Positions 27,491-37,589 are shown, counted from the stretch's first letter. The stretch: 64,000 nt of DNA from an uncultured Clostridia bacterium (GCA_900019385.1 FIZJ01000016.1:156042-220041); one strand, 5' to 3'. The notes: generated by a model not told the origin, from the letters alone. Numbers and translations are program-made.

Positions 27491-28408
27491 TCACTCGTGG
27501 TAGAATACCAATCGGGAAAAAATCACGAACGTGATCACCAGGATCCCTCCAATCACACCGAAGTACACCCAGGACATCGCCGAACCAATACCGTATCCCA
27601 GTGTCCCGAACGCCGCCGCCCGGATGTTGCTCACGATTAGATTGGATGTGGATGTGAAATAGTCGACGATTGTGTAGACGATGTTGGTCAGGATCAACGG
27701 GCTGACCATGGGCAGTGTGATTAACCAGAAGTTTTCCCAACCAGTGGCCCCTTCCACTTCCGACGCTTCATACAATGATCTGGGAATGGCCTGTAAACCT
27801 GCCAGCAGGACCAGGATCTGGATTCCTGAACTCCTGATGATATTGGGCAGCGACTCGATGGCCGCCAGAATATTGGTGATCAAGGCATCCGGCAGCTGAA
27901 ACTTGGAAAGATAAACACTCAACGCCGGCGTGACCAGAAATGCGGAAACCGACTCCATACCATATTCCAGTATTCCGGTCATATAGTCCCTGGCCTCGAT
28001 TTTCAGGATGATTCCCGATGCCATGACAATTGGGAGGAACAAAACCGCCCGGGCGATCAGCCTCCCCCGGAAATTCTGGTTGAGAATTATGGCCGCGAAG
28101 AAACTGAAGACCAGAATCCAAAACGCCTGCGACAGCATGTTTATGGTTGTTTCGGTCAAGTCTCTGATGAAAGTGGGATGGACGCGAAAGACATGGCGGT
28201 AGTTTTCCAGTCCCACATACTTCAGTTCATACCCGGTCTTGGTGATTACCAGTTCATTGAAGCTGAAGACAGCCGAGAGAATCGTGGGATAGAGAAACAC
28301 AAACAGAAATCCCAAAATGAAAGGGAGTGAAAACAAGTATCCAGCCAGAGTGTTCTGCTGGCGCAAAGTCAGAGAAAACAACCGCCGCTTCGGCTTGCGC
28401 ATCTTCAT
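27491..28408 (-). CDS. CUT1 ABC transporter permease (MalF/UgpA-like)
   Basis: The 305-residue protein has six membrane helices, beginning LAGYLFSLPFILGFLFVFLYP, the usual start of CUT1 UgpA/LplB permeases. The EAA loop reads YEASEVEGATGWENFWLITLP, with the expected glycine. The start codon overlaps the stop of the DUF5696-like gene (TAATG) and has GGGGGAG just upstream, so translation is coupled. With the next permease and the binding protein it makes up the membrane part of a sugar importer. Confidence 0.92.
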   Translation of the reverse strand: MKMRKPKRRLFSLTLRQQNTLAGYLFSLPFILGFLFVFLYPTILSAVFSFNELVITKTGYELKYVGLENYRHVFRVHPTFIRDLTETTINMLSQAFWILVFSFFAAIILNQNFRGRLIARAVLFLPIVMASGIILKIEARDYMTGILEYGMESVSAFLVTPALSVYLSKFQLPDALITNILAAIESLPNIIRSSGIQILVLLAGLQAIPRSLYEASEVEGATGWENFWLITLPMVSPLILTNIVYTIVDYFTSTSNLIVSNIRAAAFGTLGYGIGSAMSWVYFGVIGGILVITFVIFSRLVFYHE

Positions 28409-31179
28409 TACTCTCCCCCTGTCACGAGATAACCTTTGGCATCAATGATGAGATCCCCAACCTGGACCGGTTCCGTGTTGTAATTAACGATAATCTTCGT
28501 CCCATCTTCATAGGTGGTTTCAAACACCCTGTCCGCCAACTGCCTGTGGCCGATCAGTGTCTGCCCCTGCAGCGGCGCGAGTACGTTGTTCAGTTCTTTA
28601 TAGTAGGCAGCGGCCACATCGATCCAAGACCGGTAGTTGATCGACAGCAAGTACTGGAACGGTGTGTCTTTTAACAGTGACGAGTCTTCATATGACCATA
28701 TGAAATACGGACTGGCACCGATCTCCAATGCCTTCAGCAGAGCGTCCCGATAATCGACTGCGTAGTTCAGCGCTGCGCCGGCATAATTTACATACCCCCG
28801 AACAACCAGTTGGTAGAACGGCACTTCCTGATCGCAGATGACAAAGCCGCTGGAACCGAGAGGCATGTTCAGAATGTGATCCGCATGGACCAATGCGTAC
28901 ACGTTGGGACTGTTCATCATCAAAGAAAGATTCCGGCTCAGTTTCTCGATCTGGGCGATGGTAATCTGTTTGGCTTGTTCCCGATCGATCAGCAAGTGTT
29001 CTTTTTCCTGGAAATCGGAATTGAGAGCAGCGCCCAAATCACGCAGCGACAGCGCCCCAATCTGATATTTTTCATAGTCCTTGAGAAAACCATCGACCTG
29101 CGCTGCTAGACTGCCGGGCGACACCACCCACGCATTTGTTCCGGTTGTGAGCTGCCTCTGCACATAGTACTTATTCAGCGAATAGGCCGCGTCGCTGTGG
29201 ACGCTGAACCCATCTCCCAGCCGATCTCTGGCCGCCAAGGTCTGGGTTATGTCAGGATAGAGAGCGACGCCCTTGCTGTTCAGCGACGCGATGAGATCCA
29301 GCAAGCCGGCTTTGCCTCCCAACGCCTTCTCCACCTGTACCCGATTGGGATAGATGTGTTCCACCCCGCCGGACAACCACCCGGTGTAGCGCAGTTTGAT
29401 GTTTTGCACACCAAGGTTTATGAGCTCATCGAGAATAGCCTCTGCCTGCGCGAAGGTCGTCATAGGTCTGACCACTTCCCGGGGAATGCCAAGAATCGGC
29501 TGTTGGAGATGAACTGCGCCAATCAGCTCAAGATACAGTGGAATGCCCGGTTCCGGATCGACCCTTTTCCATCCATGGCGCCCGATCAAATACTGCTGGT
29601 AAAGGCGGGCCATGCCTACATAATCCGCGTCTTCCCCTTCCAAAAACATGTAGCGGACTTGGAGATCAGAACTGACCAAGCGCTGCTGGTATGTGTTGAT
29701 GTTGGCGCCGCCGCCACCCCTCGAGCTGACGGCAAGCTGCACCGCACCCACGGGCATCACATTGAAGCGGGCATAAACCGTATCGACTGGATTCACTCGC
29801 CCGGCTGTTTTCACCACAATGCTGGCAACGGCGTCCCCCTCCTCGATGACAGCCAGAAACGCCCCATCGCCACACTTCATGCCGAACACCGGCAGCTGCT
29901 GAGGCTGGAAATGGCGGCGCAGCTCCATTTCAGACTGAATATCCGTCGCAGTGCTCAAGTTTGACAGGTTTTCGCCGTAAAGCCTGTGCTGAAGGGTGAG
30001 ATCTTCAGTCTGACGCACCCGATCCGCAGACAGGTTGATCAAGGCTCCAGACCCGTCCGGTATGAGGATGTATCCTGATTCAGCCTGGCTGGGAGCCCCA
30101 AAATAAGGCAGTAGGTTGATGGCATGGAGCGGAAAAGTCACTAAGCCGCCTCCGCCGATACCGCCGAAGGCATTCATCAGCAGTTCGTCCTGAATGACCG
30201 TCCAGTGGACGCCCCGCAAGCCCCAAACATCGCTGGTGTACACATCCTTAGGGTACTTCACTTCTTCCATGGGAACCCTGGCCACCAGGCTGGCCCCTTC
30301 CAACCGGTACTCGACTGGAATTGTGAAATTCTCTACTTTTCGTTCCGGCGGTTCCAAGCCATATTCTGCATTGTCCACTTGTTTGTCGTAAGGGGTGTAG
30401 CCGGCAGCCTTGAGAATCTTCGCCATATCTTCCAGATCCCACGGCAGAAGGTTTGGCTTACGCACGTATGTGGGATTGTCGATGAAGTACACCACCATCT
30501 CCGGCTTGAGCTGGGACAACGATCCGGCGTCATTGCGCCACGCCACAATCGAGTTCAAGACATGGCGGATGAAATCGCCTTTCTGCCGGCCGGCAAGATT
30601 GGTTTCTGTCATAATCGTGTAAGGCCCGAACAAAGCGTCCTTGTCCAGATTGCTGACAGCGACGCGCTGATAACCCTCGGGAATTCTTTCCAATGAGAAA
30701 CGGACGAAGTTACTCCGGACAAAGTTCCGCTCCTTCTCATTCTCGATTTTGGAAAGAATTAGTTCATTGAAGCGCTCTTCAGAGATAAATACCGGCAGGT
30801 AATCCTCAGTGGTCCACTCTTCGCCCAGGACATACACAATCTTGACACCGTTCTCCAGTGGTGTAATATCGAACTGGCCGTAAGCGACACTGTCAGCCCG
30901 GTTGTTCATCGTCCGCGCATCATCACGGGGTGTAAAGTATTCAATCAGGAACTGCTCCTGTGCCTTGGTGTTGTTGGGATTGCTGTACCATACCCGGCCG
31001 CTCGCCCGGTTGGCCACAGCGATCTCAGTGGTGCTCTCGTTCAGATATAACTGCAGGTATTCGTTTTCCGCCACCACGACATACCCATTGGGCAGTTCCT
31101 GTCCATAAGCCGCCAACTCTGCATCCAAGCACAACAAGGAGAACAGGATCAGCAATAACCATAGAGAAAGCCGCCGCAC
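28408..31179 (-). CDS. Secreted DUF5696-like protein with a glycosidase-like barrel
   Basis: The 923-residue protein begins with a signal peptide (about residues 1-26). The first half is rich in beta structure (about 30-510). A central to C-terminal part (about 530-870) has the alternating pattern of a TIM barrel: GIPLYLELIGAV, LGVQNIKLRYTGW, GVALYPDIT, ALSLRDLG, and NYAVDYRDALLKALEIG. This layout recalls DUF5696 proteins and retaining glycosidases such as GH31/GH36, but I cannot name the catalytic acids. I chose the GTG at 31179 because GGGAGGG lies 6 bases upstream and the signal peptide follows at once; starts at 31194 and 31206 are possible. Its operon suggests that it prepares or senses the imported glycan outside the membrane. 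Confidence 0.75.
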   Translation of the reverse strand: MRRLSLWLLLILFSLLCLDAELAAYGQELPNGYVVVAENEYLQLYLNESTTEIAVANRASGRVWYSNPNNTKAQEQFLIEYFTPRDDARTMNNRADSVAYGQFDITPLENGVKIVYVLGEEWTTEDYLPVFISEERFNELILSKIENEKERNFVRSNFVRFSLERIPEGYQRVAVSNLDKDALFGPYTIMTETNLAGRQKGDFIRHVLNSIVAWRNDAGSLSQLKPEMVVYFIDNPTYVRKPNLLPWDLEDMAKILKAAGYTPYDKQVDNAEYGLEPPERKVENFTIPVEYRLEGASLVARVPMEEVKYPKDVYTSDVWGLRGVHWTVIQDELLMNAFGGIGGGGLVTFPLHAINLLPYFGAPSQAESGYILIPDGSGALINLSADRVRQTEDLTLQHRLYGENLSNLSTATDIQSEMELRRHFQPQQLPVFGMKCGDGAFLAVIEEGDAVASIVVKTAGRVNPVDTVYARFNVMPVGAVQLAVSSRGGGGANINTYQQRLVSSDLQVRYMFLEGEDADYVGMARLYQQYLIGRHGWKRVDPEPGIPLYLELIGAVHLQQPILGIPREVVRPMTTFAQAEAILDELINLGVQNIKLRYTGWLSGGVEHIYPNRVQVEKALGGKAGLLDLIASLNSKGVALYPDITQTLAARDRLGDGFSVHSDAAYSLNKYYVQRQLTTGTNAWVVSPGSLAAQVDGFLKDYEKYQIGALSLRDLGAALNSDFQEKEHLLIDREQAKQITIAQIEKLSRNLSLMMNSPNVYALVHADHILNMPLGSSGFVICDQEVPFYQLVVRGYVNYAGAALNYAVDYRDALLKALEIGASPYFIWSYEDSSLLKDTPFQYLLSINYRSWIDVAAAYYKELNNVLAPLQGQTLIGHRQLADRVFETTYEDGTKIIVNYNTEPVQVGDLIIDAKGYLVTGGE

Positions 31180-31207
31180 GCCATTCCCTCCCATTCCTGC
31201 CGGCACA

Positions 31208-33391
31208 CTATAATCGGTATCTAAGCTCAGAATAGATCGTCAGAACAAAGCGAGTGATATGGTCAACAACACTGGTGAACAAGAGAGCCACAAACAGCGC
31301 CGCCGCAATCCCACCTACGATCAGCACCGCTGTCACCAGAGTTTTTAGCACGCTGTATTCATGCAGTGTCATAGTCCCTGCCAAAAGCAGCAGCAGCGCC
31401 CAGATCACCGAGACAACCCGCGCCAGAATCAGCAAGCTCCCTTCGCTTTGGACCAGCATATGGCTGACAATAGTCGCTGGAATGTTCACTATTATGATCG
31501 GAGTAAGGGCGTACGCTGACATGATGTAGATCTCTTTCACAGTGCCTTTGCCTTCCATCAAAGTTGTGAAAGCCCAGTTGACCCCCACCCACAGCAGGAA
31601 CGGCACCAGCACACTTATGGCGTCAGCGAAGAGATTGACTTCGGATACCTTCAGTGTGTTGAATGGAAACGCAGTGTACTGCCGGATGATCACATAAGTG
31701 AGGACCTCCAATGCCAGCAAAATGTTGGCGGCTGCAAGTGTGCCCCTTCGCTCATGTTTCAGATCCCAGAAACCGTCAAAAGGATGAAAGATCACATGCA
31801 GCGAGTACAGCAAGCTGTCGGCCAATTTGCGGACGGCATACTCCCGTTTTTTCCTCGTCGGCACGGCATGAGGCGGTACAGTCTCCAGCATGGCACTCAT
31901 TTCTGCCAATACTTTGGGATTGTCGGCAAAGCCCGACCATTTGCCGATCCGTTCGCCAATTCTCAGTTTGGGCCCGGCGAACAGCAGCACAAACACAGCA
32001 AAGACACCCAGCATGATTCCGGCGATATGATCATTGACAAACTGCTGACGCAGGTATAAAAAAACTTGGGAATAGCCAGCCCGGTCTTGTCCCAACCGGA
32101 AATAAGCCAGGGCAGTGTCATAATCCCGCTCCAACGCTGCGGTGGCGGCAATCCAATTGTAGGCGATCTCAAATCCGGGATTCTGATCCAGGACCAGCCG
32201 CCATTTCTCCGCCGCTTCTTTATAAAAACCGCGGTCGTAATAGGACAGAGCTTCGTGAATTGCCTGGGCGTAAGCTGTCGGCTCAAACAAGGTCAACCCC
32301 CGGCTGTCCAGCACAACCAGGTGTCCATTGAGCTCTCCCAAGGCTGCCGGATTGCGGAACCGTCCCAGCACATCACCGATTCCGCCAAAGACATACAGCA
32401 GGTTTCCGCTGTGGTCATATGTGAACACCCGGCCTCGTGTAGCGTCGAGGACGCTGAACATGCCGAAATCTCTACCGAGCACGTCCACAAACGCTGAATC
32501 GGCGATGAAGTCATTCCCGGAAACTGTGATATCGCCGATGATCGGCAGCCGGCTTGAGCGCCGCATGATATCCGAACCCATCGGATTAAGCAGCTTCACA
32601 ATTTCATGGTTCTTATTGACGGCTGTTTCCCGGAGCACGGCATAGAGCATTCCGTCGGCGCTCAGTCCGATGTTTGCATACTCTATGGGCAGCAAAAGCT
32701 GAAACTGGGCCCGCTGCTCCTCTGTGGCGAGCCACATCCAAAAGAGATCCGCCGCTGAAACCTTCACCCGCGGAGCACCGATGAACCCCACGAAGGAGCC
32801 GTCTTGGTCAAACTGGAAAATTCCTTCGTAGACATTGGCCGCCAACACGTAGATACGGCCAAGCGGATCGACTTCCACCTTGAGGGGGCGGTAGATATAG
32901 TCTTCTTTGATCAATGCCTTCGCCGATGAGCTTGGTTCCGCAACAATCCGGATCAGGTTTCCGTCTGGATCCAACACCACAAGCCTGCCGTTGTCCGTAT
33001 CGGCAATGTACAGGTGGTTGCTTTCTGTCACTGTGATGCCGCTGGGGTTGCGTAACGAATCGATGCTGGCTCCGTTGTCAAACGTCTTGATCTCACGCTC
33101 AAACTCAAGATCCGGCGACAGGCGGATCACCCGGTTGTTGCCTGAGTCGGCGATATAGACCCTAAGATCAGGGCCGATAGCCAAATCTTGCGGCCGCCGC
33201 AGCGGGCCGACACCGAGGGATTGTCCGTCCACCAGTTTCAATGGGATATAGGCTTGAGGCGCCGGGACTCTCTCGCCCCAGAAATTGAACAGATAGCTGT
33301 CATAAGGGGCCGCCGCCAGCACAAGGTTCGCCGCTGCGAACACAAGTGCCGCAAGCACTATAGTGGTTTTTAGAGCTTTGCTTCCGTCCAC
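31208..33391 (-). CDS. NHL-repeat, TPR and Yip1-domain membrane protein
   Basis: The 727-residue protein combines four parts. A signal or anchor helix (about 10-28) comes first. A beta-propeller of NHL repeats (about 60-365) follows; VYIADSGNNRVIRLSPD and LYIADTDNGRLVVLDPDG are clear repeats. A short TPR-like helical pair (about 375-440) follows. Then come one membrane helix (about 456-473) and a C-terminal Yip1-type domain with about five helices (525-725). The propeller would be outside the membrane. GTG at 33391 has GAGG 6 bases upstream; GTG at 33400 is possible. It heads the operon with the DUF5696 gene and CUT1 importer. Its function is not known; a scaffold or sensor role is inference. 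Confidence 0.75.
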   Translation of the reverse strand: MDGSKALKTTIVLAALVFAAANLVLAAAPYDSYLFNFWGERVPAPQAYIPLKLVDGQSLGVGPLRRPQDLAIGPDLRVYIADSGNNRVIRLSPDLEFEREIKTFDNGASIDSLRNPSGITVTESNHLYIADTDNGRLVVLDPDGNLIRIVAEPSSSAKALIKEDYIYRPLKVEVDPLGRIYVLAANVYEGIFQFDQDGSFVGFIGAPRVKVSAADLFWMWLATEEQRAQFQLLLPIEYANIGLSADGMLYAVLRETAVNKNHEIVKLLNPMGSDIMRRSSRLPIIGDITVSGNDFIADSAFVDVLGRDFGMFSVLDATRGRVFTYDHSGNLLYVFGGIGDVLGRFRNPAALGELNGHLVVLDSRGLTLFEPTAYAQAIHEALSYYDRGFYKEAAEKWRLVLDQNPGFEIAYNWIAATAALERDYDTALAYFRLGQDRAGYSQVFLYLRQQFVNDHIAGIMLGVFAVFVLLFAGPKLRIGERIGKWSGFADNPKVLAEMSAMLETVPPHAVPTRKKREYAVRKLADSLLYSLHVIFHPFDGFWDLKHERRGTLAAANILLALEVLTYVIIRQYTAFPFNTLKVSEVNLFADAISVLVPFLLWVGVNWAFTTLMEGKGTVKEIYIMSAYALTPIIIVNIPATIVSHMLVQSEGSLLILARVVSVIWALLLLLAGTMTLHEYSVLKTLVTAVLIVGGIAAALFVALLFTSVVDHITRFVLTIYSELRYRL

Positions 33392-33472
33392 ACGCCACAC
33401 CTCAACTTCGCGACATTGTTAAAATAACATCAATTTGTATAAGTTCTGATTAAATATGTATAGGTTATTGAA

Positions 33473-33481
33473 ATTATACCA
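33473..33481 (-). promoter_or_regulatory. Extended -10 promoter of the NHL-Yip1 operon
   Basis: TGGTATAAT on the minus strand is an extended consensus -10 about 80 bases upstream of the first gene. No good -35 box is 17 bases away. The AT-rich leader between it and the start has no obvious structure. Confidence 0.55.
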
Positions 33482-33576
33482 CAACTGCTTCTGCGGTACT
33501 ATACAGATCATGCTCACTTGCATTTTAATCAACATATTTTGATGTTCGCGGCACAAATCTTACATGGTTTCGATGT

Positions 33577-33604
33577 AAAAAAAACGAGCCCCTTATCGAG
33601 GCTC
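33577..33604 (-). terminator. Terminator of the alarmone synthetase operon
   Basis: On the minus strand GAGCCTC, loop GATAA, GGGGCTC (one T-G pair) is followed by G and eight T residues. It lies about 45 bases after the stop of the RelA/SpoT-domain gene. Confidence 0.85.
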
Positions 33605-33647
33605 TTCCTATTTGCAAGCTTGGACGCAGGTTATACAATATGTTGCT

Positions 33648-34391
33648 TCAATCCTTTTTCGGGCTGTGATCCTGTTCTTTGAGCATGTTCAGAAACGCTT
33701 TGGGCACATGAAACCGCTGATTGTTGATCCACAGTTCTTCCAGTGGGCTTTCACCCTTATGGGACGCCTTGAAATGATTCACTTCCCTGTTAATCTTTTC
33801 CATCCTGGCGTCCAGCACGGCGATGGATTCGGCCGCTTCTCTCAGTTCATTGAGAAGTGGTTCCGGGATCTGGTAATTGTACTTGTAATTCAGTTTATGT
33901 TCGAGGCTGGCCCAAAAATCCATGGCGATGGTCCGCATTTGGATCTCTGCCCAGACTTTCTCGATCCGTCCAGATGTGGCGACAGGGACTTGGACAATCA
34001 AATGCAGGCTGCGGTACCCACTGGGCTTTGGGTGTTGGATATAGTCTTTACATTCGGCTATCTCAAGATCAGAATGATTTCGCAGCATTTCACCGACTTT
34101 GTAGATGTCGGATACGAATGGGCAGATGATACGCAGGCCGGCGATGTCGCGGATGTTTTCCTTGATTGCGGGTAAACTGAGGGGAACACCTTTACGGCAG
34201 GCTTTCTGCAAGATGCTTTCCGGGCTCTTCAAGCGGCTGGTTACATGGTCAATCGGGTTATAACCGTGGAGATACTCTGACTCTTGTTTTAAAATCTCGA
34301 TCCTCGTCGTAAGTTCCTCGATGGCGAACTTGTACACCATCATAAAGCGTATAATTTCCTGTTTCAACCGTTCCAATTGGCAAGCATCCAT
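33648..34391 (-). CDS. Small alarmone synthetase (RelA/SpoT nucleotidyltransferase domain)
   Basis: The 247-residue protein is a single (p)ppGpp synthetase domain like RelQ/RelP of Bacillota. Motifs are NIRDIAGLRIICPFVSDIY, KPSGYRSLHLIVQVP and EIQMRTIAMDFWASLEHKLNYK, in order. The hydrolase, TGS and ACT domains of long Rel proteins are absent. It would make pppGpp or ppGpp from ATP and GTP or GDP in the cytoplasm, adjusting growth under cell-envelope or other stress. The ATG at 34391 has GGAG 11 bases upstream; the ATG at 34400 is too close to it. It follows the AI-2E-family gene by 39 bases and ends that operon. Confidence 0.9.
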   Translation of the reverse strand: MDACQLERLKQEIIRFMMVYKFAIEELTTRIEILKQESEYLHGYNPIDHVTSRLKSPESILQKACRKGVPLSLPAIKENIRDIAGLRIICPFVSDIYKVGEMLRNHSDLEIAECKDYIQHPKPSGYRSLHLIVQVPVATSGRIEKVWAEIQMRTIAMDFWASLEHKLNYKYNYQIPEPLLNELREAAESIAVLDARMEKINREVNHFKASHKGESPLEELWINNQRFHVPKAFLNMLKEQDHSPKKD

Positions 34392-34430
34392 AGGCAGCAT
34401 AGCTCCAATCCAGATATTTGCCGGCAGCCG

Positions 34431-35528
34431 TCACTGGTTTAAGCGGTACTCTCTGATCAGCCGTTTGGCAAAAGTGAAAGTGTGAGTGACAATCACTTTT
34501 AAAATGGCGTACGCCGGCACCCCAAGAATCACCCCAAGCAATCCTCCAAAACTGCCGGCAGTCAACAGCACGACAATGATGGTCACAGGATGAATCCTCA
34601 GTTTCTTGCCGAGCACCAGCGGCGCGATCAAATGGTTCTCCACATAATTGGCGATCACCATGATCAGGACGACTTCCAAGGCTTTCCACGGTGATGTCAT
34701 CAGCGCCACAATCGCGGCCGGGATCGTGCCGATGACAGGGCCAAAATAAGGAATGAAGTTGAGGATCACGGTGGTCGCCGCCAGCAGCAGAGCATAGTCC
34801 AAACCGATAATCAAAAAGCCGATGTACACCATAAACCCGATGCAGAGGCTGACGATAACCATTCCTTGAATATAGAGGCGGATCGTTTCGTTCATCTCCG
34901 CCAGGACATCTTGGGCTTCCCTTCGATATTGTTCAGGGAAGAAACTGACAATTCTGGGGGTGAGGCGAAAACCTTCCTTCAACATGTAAAACAAGATCAG
35001 CGGTATGGTGAGCGCGACCATGACAAAGTTGGCCACAGATCCGATAAACGCCCACAGATTCTGGCTGATCGTGGCGACCACACCATCGACGAGCTTGGCA
35101 TAGTCGTACCCGGTTAGGTTTTGGAAGAACTCGAACCGCTCGAATTCAGCAAAGAAAGTGGACTCCTGCAGTTCCTGCAGCTTTTGGTTCATCTCTGTGA
35201 GAATCCTGGGGATATTCGCAATCAGGCTGGTCATCTGCCGCTGTAAAATCGGTGCCAGAATCAAGATCAAGAAAAGCAGCAAAAGGCCGCAGATCACGAA
35301 AATCAGAAGGATAGCGGCGGTCCGGGGGATCTTCCACGTTGTAAGCCGATCCACAACCGATATGGTCAAATAATAGAAAAAACCGGCCACCACAACGGGA
35401 AAGAAGATGGTCTTGACAAGAATAATCAACGGCTGGAAAATGTAGCCGATATGCTGCGCGATCCAGATGATCAAGAATATGAGCAGAACCCAGACGGTTA
35501 TTTGGAAGGCTTTCGACTTGAGCAGAAT
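34431..35528 (-). CDS. AI-2E-family (TqsA/YdiK-like) membrane transporter, probable ATT start
   Basis: The protein (365 residues from 35528) has about eight membrane helices and family motifs: LTIPLILFYMLKEGF, LNFIPYFGPVIGTIPA, ENHLIAPLVLGKKLRIHPVTII and GSFGGLLGVILGVPAYAI. Members export signals such as AI-2 or exchange Na+ for protons; the substrate is open. The first ordinary start codon is TTG at 35474, but the 18 codons before it encode KSKAFQITVWVLLIFLIIW, the usual first helix. The only codons with a good site (GAGGGG 7 bases ahead) are ATT at 35528 or CTG beside it. I annotate ATT. The gene follows the ZIP gene by 17 bases. Confidence 0.85.
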   Translation of the reverse strand: MLLKSKAFQITVWVLLIFLIIWIAQHIGYIFQPLIILVKTIFFPVVVAGFFYYLTISVVDRLTTWKIPRTAAILLIFVICGLLLLFLILILAPILQRQMTSLIANIPRILTEMNQKLQELQESTFFAEFERFEFFQNLTGYDYAKLVDGVVATISQNLWAFIGSVANFVMVALTIPLILFYMLKEGFRLTPRIVSFFPEQYRREAQDVLAEMNETIRLYIQGMVIVSLCIGFMVYIGFLIIGLDYALLLAATTVILNFIPYFGPVIGTIPAAIVALMTSPWKALEVVLIMVIANYVENHLIAPLVLGKKLRIHPVTIIVVLLTAGSFGGLLGVILGVPAYAILKVIVTHTFTFAKRLIREYRLNQ

Positions 35529-35545
35529 GGTGGATCCCCTCTTTT

Positions 35546-36367
35546 CTAGAATAGGCCTAGGCTCGCAGCCATGACAGCCATGCCGGCTACCAAACCATAG
35601 ATGGCGATGTGGTGAAAGCCGTATTTCTCCGCAGTGGGCAGAAGCTCATCCAGGGAAATGTACACCATGATGCCTGCCACCATGGCAAAGACAATACCGA
35701 ACATGACATCGCTCGCGAATTGCAAGAGCGCGAAGTAACCCACAATCGCCCCCAGAGGCTCGGACAATCCAGACAGAAACGAATACACAAATGCCTGTTT
35801 TCTTGATCCGGTGGCGTAGTAGATGGGCACCGACACAGCTATGCCTTCGGGAATATTGTGGATCGCGATGGCGACGGCGATGCTGATTCCCAATGTAGGC
35901 TCCTGTATGGCGCTGATGAAAGTGGCCAAGCCTTCGGGGAAATTGTGGATGGCGATGGCCAGCGCCGAAAACAGCCCCATCCGGAGCAGTTGTTTCTCGG
36001 CGTTGAGTTTTTGCAGCTGCTGATCAGTCATTTCGCTGACATCACGGATCTCATGGGGGTTTTCCCCTTTGGGGACAAACTTGTCGATCAGAGCAATCAA
36101 AAGAATCCCTAAAAAGAAGGCGACAACAGTAACCCAGTACCCTTTGCCCTCCCCGTAAGCGTGAGACAGAGCATCGTTGGCTTTGGCGAATATTTCCACA
36201 AACGAAACGTAGATCATCACTCCCGCGGAAAACCCAAGGGTGCCCGACAAGAACTTCTGGTCAGTCTGCTTGGTGTAGAAAGCCAAAGCACTGCCGATAC
36301 CAGTGGACAAGCCTGCCAGCAGCGTCAGCCCAAAAGCAAACAAGATTTCGCCTGCAGAAACATCCAT
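35546..36367 (-). CDS. ZIP-family zinc transporter (ZupT-like)
   Basis: The 273-residue protein has eight membrane helices and the paired ZIP metal sites: HNFPEG in helix 4 and HNIPEG in helix 5. SGLSEPLGA in helix 6 and the ISLDELLP helix are typical of ZupT. The loop between helices 3 and 4 is long and charged. It would import Zn2+ and perhaps other divalent metals. The start at 36367 has GGAAG 7 bases upstream; a frame from 36409 has no site. It follows the aldo/keto reductase by 70 bases and precedes the AI-2E gene by 17. Confidence 0.92.
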   Translation of the reverse strand: MDVSAGEILFAFGLTLLAGLSTGIGSALAFYTKQTDQKFLSGTLGFSAGVMIYVSFVEIFAKANDALSHAYGEGKGYWVTVVAFFLGILLIALIDKFVPKGENPHEIRDVSEMTDQQLQKLNAEKQLLRMGLFSALAIAIHNFPEGLATFISAIQEPTLGISIAVAIAIHNIPEGIAVSVPIYYATGSRKQAFVYSFLSGLSEPLGAIVGYFALLQFASDVMFGIVFAMVAGIMVYISLDELLPTAEKYGFHHIAIYGLVAGMAVMAASLGLF

Positions 36368-36437
36368 ACCATTCTTCCTTCCCACTTGCAAATGCAACGT
36401 TATCATCATATGACGGGAACGATCACCATGTTCCTGT

Positions 36438-37589
36438 TCAAGTCAAGGCGTCATGCGCGTCCTGCAGGTATTGAATGATCTTCAGATTCTGCGGGCACAC
36501 CGACTCGCAGCTGCCGCATTCGACACAGCGGGAGGCATCGCGGCCTTCTTTGATCAGATGGCTGTACTGCCTTTTCCCTTCTTCGAGAACATTGTATATG
36601 GAGGCATGGTTAAAGATGCTGAAAACACGGGGAATACTCACTCCCTGCGGGCAGGGCATGCAGTAGCGGCAATCCGTGCAGTTGACCTTAACCCGCTGCT
36701 GGTAAAGCTGCCTGGCCTGCTCTATTAAATCTAGCTCTTCCTTGGACAAGGACATCGGCTTGGCATCAGCCATGGTGTTGAGATTCTCTCTAACTTCATC
36801 CAGCCTTCCCATGCCACTCAAGATCACTGATACTTCCGGAAAATTGGCTACCCACCGGAATGCCCATTCTGCCGGACTGCGCTTCACAGGGGCTTGATTC
36901 CAGACGGCCTGGATTTCGTCAGGGACATTCTGGGCAAGCCTCCCTCCCCGCAGCGGCTCCATGATCACCACGGCCAAACCTTTGTCAGACGCATAGCGCA
37001 GCCCTTCAACACCAGCCTGGTATTCCTGATCCATGTAGTTCAGCTGGATTTGGCAAAAATCCCAGCCATATCCATCCACTATTTCTTTGAATGTGTCAAG
37101 GTCATCGTGAAACGAAAATCCCGCGTGTTTGATCCGGCCGTCGGCCACAGCCCGATCCAAAAAGGACAGGATGTTGTGTTTCTTGACCTTGTCCCGCCAG
37201 GTGTTCTTGTTCAATGCATGGAGCAGATACATGTCCACGTGGTCTGTCCCCAGTTTTGCCAGCTGCTCATTGAGAATTCGATCACAGTCCGCTTCCGATT
37301 CCACCAGCCACACCGGGAGCTTGGTCGCAAGATTAACTCGGCTACGGTAGCCGCCGGCCAGCGCTTTTCCAACCAAGACCTCGCTCTTGCCGCCATGGTA
37401 ATTGTACGCTGTGTCAATGTAACTTACACCGTAGTCGATGGCATGGCGGATCAGGAAAATGGCCTGCTGCTCATCGATGTTGCCCACATCACTGTCGAGC
37501 CTGGGTTCGGCCACAGTAGGCAAACGCATACACCCAAAGCCCAGCAGTGACACTTCCAGTCCTGTTCTGCCAAATTTACGCCGCTGCAA
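36438..37589 (-). CDS. Aldo/keto reductase with C-terminal 4Fe-4S ferredoxin-like region
   Basis: The 383-residue cytoplasmic protein has the AKR barrel ([24 protein letters not shown] with the catalytic Tyr and Asp, ATKLPVW with Lys, MYLLHALN with His), then two cysteine clusters: [11 protein letters not shown] near residue 304 and [12 protein letters not shown] near 355. The pattern belongs to the Fe-S aldo/keto reductases common in anaerobes; they reduce carbonyls, with an unknown electron partner at the clusters. The TTG at 37589 has AAGGAG 9 bases upstream and gives the family start [17 protein letters not shown] at 37628 has no site. It lies about 100 bases after fapA on the same strand. 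Confidence 0.92.
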   Translation of the reverse strand: MQRRKFGRTGLEVSLLGFGCMRLPTVAEPRLDSDVGNIDEQQAIFLIRHAIDYGVSYIDTAYNYHGGKSEVLVGKALAGGYRSRVNLATKLPVWLVESEADCDRILNEQLAKLGTDHVDMYLLHALNKNTWRDKVKKHNILSFLDRAVADGRIKHAGFSFHDDLDTFKEIVDGYGWDFCQIQLNYMDQEYQAGVEGLRYASDKGLAVVIMEPLRGGRLAQNVPDEIQAVWNQAPVKRSPAEWAFRWVANFPEVSVILSGMGRLDEVRENLNTMADAKPMSLSKEELDLIEQARQLYQQRVKVNCTDCRYCMPCPQGVSIPRVFSIFNHASIYNVLEEGKRQYSHLIKEGRDASRCVECGSCESVCPQNLKIIQYLQDAHDALT

